From Trueperaceae bacterium (GTDB taxonomy: Bacteria; Deinococcota; Deinococci; Deinococcales; Trueperaceae), in contig SKSV01000122.1 in NCBI GenBank assembly GCA_007122815.1, forward strand, positions 1 through 8,345: a stretch of DNA of 8,345 nucleotides, given 5' to 3'. The notes beneath the pieces are model-generated. The model saw nothing but the letters and a program-made list of their open reading frames with translations. It was not told where the DNA came from and did not search any database. The position numbers and the translations under genes are program-made. Shown here one piece after another: positions 1 through 5,822 of the stretch (its first letter is position 1; each line of letters begins with the position of its first letter).

Positions 1-3000
1 ACGCGGCTCTCCCTCGCCGCCATGCGAGGGCTGCAAGGCGACGACCTGGCCGCGCCGGACACGGTGCTCGCCACGCCGAAGCACTACGTGGCCGACGGCG
101 GCACGGCCTTGCGAACCTCGCCCGTTCCCGGCGGCTTGCTCGACCGCGGCGACACCCTGGTAGACGAGGAGGTGTTGCGCCGAGTGCACCTCGCGCCCTA
201 CTTCGATGCCGTCGAGCACGGCGCGCGCTCCATCATGGTCTCCTTCTCCAGCTGGCAGGGTGTGCCGATGCACGGCCACGCATACCTGATCCGCGACGTG
301 CTGCGCGGCGAGATGGGCTTCGACGGGTTCGTCCTGTCGGATTGGGGTGGCGTCGACGCCGTCGCGCCGGGCTACGACGAGGCGGTGGCGTTGAGCATCG
401 AGGCCGGCATCGACATGAACATGGTCCCGTACGATTACCGCCGCTTCATCGCCGCGACGCTGCGCGCCGTGGAGCGTGGCGAGATGTCGGTCGAGCGCAT
501 CGACGAGGCCGTCGCCGCGATCCTGCGCGTGAAGTTCGAGCTCGGCCTGTTCGAGAGGCCTTACGGTGACGCCGAGTTGCAGGCGTCGGTGGGCTCGCCC
601 GAACACCGAGCGCTCGCTCGGGAGGCAGCCGCGAGAACACTGGTATTGCTGAAGAACGACGGCTCTGCGCTGCCGCTCGAGGCTGACGCCGAGCAGACCG
701 TGCTGGTTGCCGGCACCGCTGCCGATAGCATCGGCATGCAAGCGGGTGGCTGGACCATCGAGTGGCAGGGCTCACCCGCCTCGCTCACGCCCGGAACCAC
801 CATCCTGGAGGGCCTGCGCGCCGGCTTCGGCGAGGCGACCACGCTGCTCTACGACGCCGATGCCCGCTTCGGCGACGCGGACGGCGCTCAGTTGCGCGGC
901 GACCTCGGCATCGCGGTCGTCGCTGAACGCCCCTACGCGGAGTGGTTCGGTGACACCACGACCCTGACGCTGCAGAGCGGCGACATCGCGGTGATCGAGC
1001 GCCTTCGCGAGCAGGTCGACGCGCTCGTGATCGTGCTCCTCTCTGGCAGGCCGCTCGTGATGGACGCGCAGCTGAACCTCGCCGACGCCGTGGTCGCCGC
1101 CTGGTTGCCCGGCAGCGAAGGCGACGGGGTCACCGACGTTCTGTTCGGCGCGCGCGAGGTGACGGGCACGCTGCCCTACACCTGGCCGCGCAGCGTCGCG
1201 CAGCTCCCCTTCGACCTCGACGACCTCCCCGCCGACAGCTGCGACGCGCCGCTGTTCCCGCGCGGCTACGGCCTGCGCTACGGGGAGAGCGACGCCGGGC
1301 GAGCGTGGCTCGACCTGGCAGTGGAGTGCGCGGCTGACGGTGGCGCCACGCAACAGGCCGCAGCGGCGGAGATCGAGCCCACACCTGGTCCCAGCTTGCG
1401 GCTCGCCGACTTCAGCGATGGCGTGCCGAGCGACCACGACGCCTTCGGCAACGGCATCGGCTTCGTCACCTGGCAGGACGGTGGGGGAGCTCTCGCGCTC
1501 TCAGCCGTGACGGTCGAGCCCGGCGACCCGCTCGCGCTGCCCGGCCAGGTCGAGACCGAGCACGTGCTGCGCGTCGAGCACCGCATCGCCTCGTGGGGTG
1601 GTTTCAGCCACGCCTTCGAAGACGAGGACATGACGCGCTGGGTGGGACGTGACCTCTCGGGCTACGCAGGCTTGCGCTTCTGGCACAAGGGCGCCGGCAG
1701 TGGTGGCTCGGTTCAGGTGGACCTGTTCGACAACCGCAACCCCAACGCCACGGGCGACAGCGCCGAGCGCTGGTTCTACCGCTTCCTCGACGACTCCACC
1801 GAGTGGCGCCTGATCGAGATCCCGTTCTCGTCGTTCGCTAGGCGCATGGACTGGCAGCCGGCTGGTGCACCGAACGACGGGCTGGGACTCGACGAGGCGT
1901 CCGGGTGGGCGCTCGGCTTCCCGCCAGGCGAGGGCACGACCCACGTGGCGCGCCCAGAGGCCTACGGCTCCTCGGGGGTCGTCGCCGAGGACGTGGTCAC
2001 GGTGGAGTTCGCCGACGCCCTCGTACGCGTGGCCGAAGGCGAGTCAGCACGGCTACGCGTGGTGCTCTCCGAGGCCAGCGACGAGGCCCTCTCGGTGCGC
2101 GTCCTGGTGCGCGAAGACGAGGCCACGCCGTTCCGCAACTTCGTGCCCGTCAACGAGCTGGCGGTGTTCCCGCCCGGTGAGACCGAGGCCTTCGTCACCG
2201 TGCAGACCCTCGACGACGGCCGCCACACGGGTGACTTGCGGGCGAGAGCCGTGCTCGACAGCCCGCTCGGCGTCGCGCTCGGCTTCCAGCGGCGCGCCTT
2301 GGTCCTGATAGTCGACGGCGACCCCTTCGACCCCGACCTGTTGGCCGAGTTCGGGGACGGCCCCGAACTCTTCGAGGCCTCTCCGGGCACGACGCTGCGC
2401 GCACGCGAGCTCCTGGCGGACTCCGCCGAAGTGCGACCGGGGCAGGCTCGGTTCGAGGGCGTGCTGGAGTTCTGCTGGGAAGACCGCGGCGAGGTGCGAG
2501 CGCGCTTCGCTCAGCCCAAGGACGTGAGCCAGGCCGCCGGTCTCGAGTTCTGGTACTTCGGCGAGGGCAGCGGCCGCGAGGTAAGCGTCGAGGTGATGAG
2601 CGGCAGCGACGACACGCGAGCGTGGGAGCTGGTCTGGTCCGACGAGTTCGAGGGCCCCGCAGGCAGGCTGCCGGACTCGAGCGTGTGGACACCCGAGCTC
2701 GGTGACGGCACCGACCACGGCATCCCCGGTTGGGGCAACGCCGAGCGGCAGACCTACACCGACGACCCCGCGAACCTCTCGCTCGACGGTGAGGGCCACC
2801 TGGTCATCCGCGCGCTAGAGACGCACGGGGACGCACCCCCGTGCTACTACGGTGAGCCCTGCGAGTACACCTCCGCGCGCATCATCACCGCGGACAACGT
2901 CGAGGTGACGTACGGGCGCGTCGAGGCCAGGCTCAAGATCCCCTACGGCCAGGGCCTCTGGCCCGCCTTCTGGATGCTCGGGAACGACATCTCCGAGGTC

Positions 3001-3609
3001 GGCTGGCCCGAGAGCGGCGAGATCGACATCATGGAGAACATCGGCCGTGAACCCGAGCGCGTGCACGGCACCATCCACGGACCGGGCTACTCCGGAGGCG
3101 ACGGCATCGGCAGCGCAACCACCCTCGCCGACGGCGCACGCTTCGCCGACGACTTCCACGTCTACGCCATCGAGTGGTGGCCCGAGCGCATCAGCTGGTT
3201 CGTCGACGGGGTCGAGTACTCGACCCTCACCCCGGCCGATCTACCGAACGGAGCGCGCTGGGTGTTCGACCACCCCTTCTTCCTGATCCTCAACGTCGCT
3301 GTCGGTGGTCATTGGCCGGGTTACCCAGACGAGACGACCACCTTCCCGCAGGAGATGGTGATCGACTACGTGCGCGTCTACGAGGCGCCGGACACCGCTG
3401 CGCGCTTCGAGTCGAGCTTCCGAGACGAGACCCAGGGATGGAGCCTGGTGCGGCTGCCCTTCTCGGCGTTCGAGCGCGCCGCCGAGCAGCCGGAAGGCGC
3501 GCCGGACGACGGCTTCGACATGAGCGAGGTCTGGGGCGTCGGGATCACGGTCGGCGGCGGCGCTGGCTCGGCGATGATCGACGAGGTGAGGTGGTACGTG
3601 GGCGACTGA
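1..3609 (+). CDS. Bifunctional GH3 / GH16 beta-glucanase with CBM11-like and Calx-beta domains (5' end outside window)
   Basis: The frame is open from base 1, so the true start, any signal peptide and the first part of the GH3 barrel lie upstream; the ATG at 22 is internal. Counting codons from base 1: the GH3 catalytic region runs to about 427, with the substrate-binding pair KHYVADGGT at 27-35, the nucleophile Asp114 in VLSDWGG, and Glu309 in VVAERPYAE, which aligns from memory with the acid/base Glu of barley exoglucanase ExoI. A CBM11-like domain follows (about 466-648), then a Calx-beta domain (about 666-777). A second CBM11-like domain (about 780-874 and 1130-1202) is interrupted by a GH16 laminarinase domain (about 875-1129) with the catalytic motif EIDIME (Glu1007, Asp1009, Glu1012). 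The family functions are hydrolysis of beta-1,3 or mixed beta-1,3/1,4-glucan, with GH16 cutting internally and GH3 releasing glucose from ends. A secreted or cell-surface location is inferred from the domains. The domain calls are firm; the exact substrate is not. Confidence 0.93.
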   Translation, partial: TRLSLAAMRGLQGDDLAAPDTVLATPKHYVADGGTALRTSPVPGGLLDRGDTLVDEEVLRRVHLAPYFDAVEHGARSIMVSFSSWQGVPMHGHAYLIRDVLRGEMGFDGFVLSDWGGVDAVAPGYDEAVALSIEAGIDMNMVPYDYRRFIAATLRAVERGEMSVERIDEAVAAILRVKFELGLFERPYGDAELQASVGSPEHRALAREAAARTLVLLKNDGSALPLEADAEQTVLVAGTAADSIGMQAGGWTIEWQGSPASLTPGTTILEGLRAGFGEATTLLYDADARFGDADGAQLRGDLGIAVVAERPYAEWFGDTTTLTLQSGDIAVIERLREQVDALVIVLLSGRPLVMDAQLNLADAVVAAWLPGSEGDGVTDVLFGAREVTGTLPYTWPRSVAQLPFDLDDLPADSCDAPLFPRGYGLRYGESDAGRAWLDLAVECAADGGATQQAAAAEIEPTPGPSLRLADFSDGVPSDHDAFGNGIGFVTWQDGGGALALSAVTVEPGDPLALPGQVETEHVLRVEHRIASWGGFSHAFEDEDMTRWVGRDLSGYAGLRFWHKGAGSGGSVQVDLFDNRNPNATGDSAERWFYRFLDDSTEWRLIEIPFSSFARRMDWQPAGAPNDGLGLDEASGWALGFPPGEGTTHVARPEAYGSSGVVAEDVVTVEFADALVRVAEGESARLRVVLSEASDEALSVRVLVREDEATPFRNFVPVNELAVFPPGETEAFVTVQTLDDGRHTGDLRARAVLDSPLGVALGFQRRALVLIVDGDPFDPDLLAEFGDGPELFEASPGTTLRARELLADSAEVRPGQARFEGVLEFCWEDRGEVRARFAQPKDVSQAAGLEFWYFGEGSGREVSVEVMSGSDDTRAWELVWSDEFEGPAGRLPDSSVWTPELGDGTDHGIPGWGNAERQTYTDDPANLSLDGEGHLVIRALETHGDAPPCYYGEPCEYTSARIITADNVEVTYGRVEARLKIPYGQGLWPAFWMLGNDISEVGWPESGEIDIMENIGREPERVHGTIHGPGYSGGDGIGSATTLADGARFADDFHVYAIEWWPERISWFVDGVEYSTLTPADLPNGARWVFDHPFFLILNVAVGGHWPGYPDETTTFPQEMVIDYVRVYEAPDTAARFESSFRDETQGWSLVRLPFSAFERAAEQPEGAPDDGFDMSEVWGVGITVGGGAGSAMIDEVRWYVGD

Positions 3610-3610
3610 A

Positions 3611-3629
3611 CGCCTCGTGCAACGCGGCG
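3611..3629. terminator. Weak hairpin between convergent genes, possible terminator
   Basis: Just after the glucanase stop codon, CGCC (3611-3614) can pair with GGCG (3626-3629), followed inwards by one mismatch and two further pairs closing a TGCAA loop. It lies in the 35-base gap between two convergent genes, where a bidirectional terminator would be expected. No T-tract follows on either strand and the stem is short, so this is only a candidate. Confidence 0.22.
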
Positions 3630-3644
3630 TGACCTTCATGCCGG

Positions 3645-4619
3645 CTAACGGTGACGAGCCGCGAACGACACCTCCGGGCGCGCCGCGCGCTCGAGCAGCG
3701 TGCCACCGAGGAGCGCCTCGACGTCCTCGTCCGTCGCGCCGTGCCCCCGCAGCCGTTCCTCGACCACGGTGACGAGCGTCGCCGGGCCGACAGCCTTCGC
3801 GCTCGGCCCGGCGGCACGCCACTGCTCCGGCGACTGCAGGCCTAGGCCGACGGCCACCGAGCGGGCGAGGCCCTCCTCGAGCAACCGCTCGAGGAGCGTG
3901 AAGGGCTCGCTTGCGTTGCCGGCGTCGGGTCGCAGCGACGAGGCGAAACCGAGGAGCGCTCCGGCTTGCGCGAGCTCTCGATGCAGGCCCACATCGTCCC
4001 GACGATCCACGTCGAGGAGGTAGAGGCGCTCGAGCGGGACGTCACGCGAGCGCAACCAGGTGACGAGGTCCTCGACGCCGTCGCCGCCCTCGGTTCGAAC
4101 CACCAGGAGCGATCCGGTCCGCTTGCACGACTCGATCACCGCCTCCCAGCAGGGGTCGCCTTCCTCCGGCTCACCGGCGAAGGCGGCGAGCAACGCGGCT
4201 GCCCGCGCCATGGGCGCCTCGCGGAAGCCGCCCTCGAGCTCACGCGTGAAAGCGGCCAGGGCACCGTCGATGGTCGTCCAGGGGCGCAACCCCTTCGGGT
4301 AGGCGCGGCTGAACTGGAAGCCGGTGAGCGCTGCGATGGCAACGTTGCTCTTGGAGGCGATGCGGGCGAGGGCGGCGGCGTCCCGGCCGCTTCCTGGTGC
4401 CTGGCAGTCGAGCATCGCGGCGCGACTGGGTTTGGCGGCCCGACCGAAGAGCGCGAGGCCCTCGACGAGGGTCCTCTCGTCGGTGAGAGCTGGCACGACC
4501 TCGGGCGCGAGCGACGGGGGCGCGATCCAGGCGTGCCCGTGACCGTCTAGGCGGACCTTCGCTCCCGGACGTAGGGTGGAACCGGTTACGGTCGGCAGGA
4601 CGGGGTCGGAGGCGTTCAC
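3645..4619 (-). CDS. Phosphotriesterase-family (amidohydrolase fold) protein with degenerate metal site
   Basis: Family signatures appear in order (324-residue numbering): PTVTG at 9-13, the HxH pair His27/His29 in DGHGHAWI, the APGSGRD segment at 74-80 followed by TGF at 99-101, VVRTEGG at 173-179, LLDVDRRDD at 201-209, and a C-terminal segment (GATDEDVEALLGG) like the usual family ending. Active members are TIM-barrel metal hydrolases or lactonases using HxH, a carbamylated Lys, two His and an Asp. Here only HxH is evident: the usual His of the HTE segment is Arg175, the next His position reads Asp203, and no SHD-like segment or clear bridging Lys is seen. It may be a non-catalytic homologue or use a different chemistry. 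Start: a GTG at 4619 places the family motif 8 residues in. A GTG at 4715 is also in frame and adds 32 residues that look unlike the family. Neither has a strong ribosome site. The stop TAG is convergent with the glucanase gene. No signal peptide is visible. Confidence 0.82.
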   Translation of the reverse strand: MNASDPVLPTVTGSTLRPGAKVRLDGHGHAWIAPPSLAPEVVPALTDERTLVEGLALFGRAAKPSRAAMLDCQAPGSGRDAAALARIASKSNVAIAALTGFQFSRAYPKGLRPWTTIDGALAAFTRELEGGFREAPMARAAALLAAFAGEPEEGDPCWEAVIESCKRTGSLLVVRTEGGDGVEDLVTWLRSRDVPLERLYLLDVDRRDDVGLHRELAQAGALLGFASSLRPDAGNASEPFTLLERLLEEGLARSVAVGLGLQSPEQWRAAGPSAKAVGPATLVTVVEERLRGHGATDEDVEALLGGTLLERAARPEVSFAARHR

Positions 4620-4768
4620 GTGCGCGGAACCGAGCCCTGAGGCCGCGCGAGGTCGAGCGTGGACCGCGTCGTCGCGCGAGGACCAGTGGCTTCCGGTGCA
4701 GTTGGCATCCTCCACTTCTACCGGACTTACGCCCTTCGCCGCGTCGCGGCAGCGGGCGTGCGGAAGCG

Positions 4769-4789
4769 GGAACGCTCCAGGAACGCTCC
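4769..4789. repeat. Tandem direct repeat GGAACGCTCC with 11-base period
   Basis: GGAACGCTCC occurs at 4769-4778 and again, unchanged, at 4780-4789, so the copies sit about one helical turn apart on the same face of DNA. A partial third copy, GGAACGC, lies at 4839-4845. The location in a divergent intergenic region fits a regulator binding site, but the function is inferred only from position. Confidence 0.4.
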
Positions 4790-4810
4790 GTTCGCTAAGC
4801 TCTAGGGGAC

Positions 4811-4829
4811 GCGTCAGTGGGCGTCACTG
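4811..4829. repeat. GCGTCA(G/C)TG repeat with CAGTG-N5-CACTG dyad, possible operator
   Basis: GCGTCAGTG at 4811-4819 is followed by GCGTCACTG at 4821-4829, a direct repeat with a 10-base period and one difference. That difference also creates a perfect inverted repeat, CAGTG (4815-4819) and CACTG (4825-4829), with a 5-base spacer. It lies 65 bases before the SnoaL-like start codon, a plausible place for a dimeric repressor or activator to bind. Confidence 0.35.
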
Positions 4830-4893
4830 CGCCGCGCTGGAACGCGCCGCCGAGCGGGCTCTAAGGCCCGCGCCGGCTCGAGAGGGGTGCGCG

Positions 4894-5310
4894 ATGAGCG
4901 ACATCAAGAGCGTAGCGCTGCAGTTCACCGAGGCCTGCGACGCCGGTGAGGGATGGCAGGTCTGTCGCTCCTTCTGTCATCCAGGCGCGACGTTCGCCTT
5001 CGATGGAGAGATGCTAAGCGGGATCGACACGGTCGAGGCCTACGCCGAGTGGATGAAGGACAACCGGCAGACCTTCTCCGACTTCGGAGGCGACGTCCGC
5101 GCGATCGGCGTTGACGAAGAGCGACGCCGCGTGCTGGTGTTCGGCGCGAACTGGGGCACGCACACCGGCGACGGCGGCCCCGTCCCGCCGACGGGCAAAC
5201 GCTTCCAGTCAGAGGCCGTGACGGTCATCACCTTCGACGGTGACAAGATCGACCACGTCACGCTCATCGTCAACGAGGCGTCCGTCGCGAGGCAGCTCGG
5301 CTGGGGTTAG
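4894..5310 (+). CDS. SnoaL-like / NTF2-fold small protein
   Basis: The product is 138 residues, the usual size of a single NTF2-like (SnoaL) domain. The N-terminal helix with FTEACDAGEGW and CHPGATF, the middle helix VEAYAEWMKD, and the C-terminal strands carrying PPTGKRF, ITFDGDKIDHVTLI and a final QLGWG match the family pattern, in which a cone-shaped pocket binds a small hydrophobic or polyketide-like ligand. Some members are cyclases, isomerases or hydratases and many have no known reaction, so no substrate is assigned. The start ATG at 4894 has a good ribosome site (GAGAGGGG, 4880-4887) at normal spacing and places the protein start exactly at the domain start. No signal peptide or membrane segment is seen, so it is probably cytoplasmic. 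It appears monocistronic, since the next gene is convergent with only 19 bases between stop codons. Confidence 0.85.
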   Translation: MSDIKSVALQFTEACDAGEGWQVCRSFCHPGATFAFDGEMLSGIDTVEAYAEWMKDNRQTFSDFGGDVRAIGVDEERRRVLVFGANWGTHTGDGGPVPPTGKRFQSEAVTVITFDGDKIDHVTLIVNEASVARQLGWG

Positions 5311-5329
5311 CCCCGATGCCGTAGCGAGA

Positions 5330-5674
5330 TCACGGCTGCGATCGCGCCGCCACCTCTAGAGCGGCCGCGCAGGCCGTGGCTATGCCTCGATGGGGTGAGT
5401 CGCTGTCGGGCGGCGTCGCCCAGCCAGCCTGCTCGACGAAGCGCCTGCGCTCGAACGCGCTGGTGATCTCGGCGAGCTCGTCGAAGAGCTCTGGATCCTC
5501 GTCCACGGCACGGTCAACGCAGATCGGGGTCAGGGCGCTGACGAGTGCGGAGTCGACACGCTCGGCACCCAATCGCTCGGACGTCGACTGGATGACCCAG
5601 CCGCCCCAGACGAAGCCGATGATGATGACGACGATGGCACCCAGGATGCCACCGATTATGTAAGCCTTGACCAT
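5330..5674 (-). CDS. Small single-pass membrane protein of unknown function
   Basis: The product is 114 residues. Residues about 5-28 form one hydrophobic segment (IIGGILGAIVVIIIGFVWGGWV) after a short charged start, so it is a membrane anchor or uncleaved signal. The rest is a soluble, mostly helical domain with ALTPICVDRAV, an acidic stretch (DEDPELFDELAEI), FVEQAGWATPP and a C-terminal Ala-rich helix containing ACAAALE. Short proteins of this pattern, an N-terminal anchor with TPIC and GWAT segments, recur as uncharacterised proteins in other bacteria as far as I recall. The two cysteines (in PICV and TACA) could pair if the domain is outside the cytoplasm. The start is well supported: an AGGAGGAGG ribosome site lies about 7 bases before the ATG. 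It is transcribed in the same direction as the serine hydrolase 148 bases upstream and could be a second gene of that unit, though the gap is large enough for its own promoter. No function is assigned. Confidence 0.8.
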   Translation of the reverse strand: MVKAYIIGGILGAIVVIIIGFVWGGWVIQSTSERLGAERVDSALVSALTPICVDRAVDEDPELFDELAEITSAFERRRFVEQAGWATPPDSDSPHRGIATACAAALEVAARSQP

Positions 5675-5822
5675 GACGAGCTCCTCCTCCTGTGCCCCAG
5701 CGTCGATGATGTGAACTCAGTGTGCGCTCGGTGAGCTGCTCTAGGCGTCCGCCGCGATACACGTGGCCTCCTGGCGCGTCGGCGGTCGGCTCGCTTCGGG
5801 AGATGACGTGCTCGCACCGAGT
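5675..5822. other. Intergenic gap between two leftward genes
   Basis: This short spacer lies downstream of the serine hydrolase and upstream of the membrane protein. Apart from the ribosome site of the membrane-protein gene at its left end, no clear promoter, rho-independent terminator or small gene was recognised in it. Confidence 0.4.

Larger units (their letters stand above)
4620..4893. promoter_or_regulatory. Divergent intergenic region between the phosphotriesterase-like and SnoaL-like genes
   Basis: This 274-base stretch separates two genes transcribed away from each other and must hold promoters for both, unless the leftward gene starts at 4715, which would shorten it to 178 bases. 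It contains the tandem GGAACGCTCC repeat and the CAGTG/CACTG inverted repeat listed separately. No convincing -35/-10 pair was found; TAAGCT at 4796-4801 is a weak -10 candidate for the rightward gene. The frame of the rightward gene stays open back to 4576, but the part before 4894 encodes Arg/Ala-rich sequence of no recognisable family and is taken as non-coding. Confidence 0.5.

Noticed and set aside
772..1437. Minus-strand open frame of 221 codons opposite the GH3 C-terminal domain
   Set aside because: Its composition is that of an antisense shadow and it overlaps conserved GH3 motifs on the other strand.
2053..2799. Long open frame (248 codons) on the minus strand opposite the glucanase
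   Set aside because: It overlaps the Calx-beta to GH16 region, which has clear family matches on the plus strand. Its translation matches no family I recognise, and such antisense frames are common in GC-rich DNA.
3966..4550. Plus-strand open frame of 194 codons opposite the phosphotriesterase-like gene
   Set aside because: The minus strand carries ordered family motifs across this stretch; the plus-strand translation has none.
4576..4893. Upstream extension of the SnoaL-like frame
   Set aside because: The frame is open, but the domain begins at 4894 with a good ribosome site. The extension overlaps the 5' end of the divergent gene and shows no recognisable sequence.
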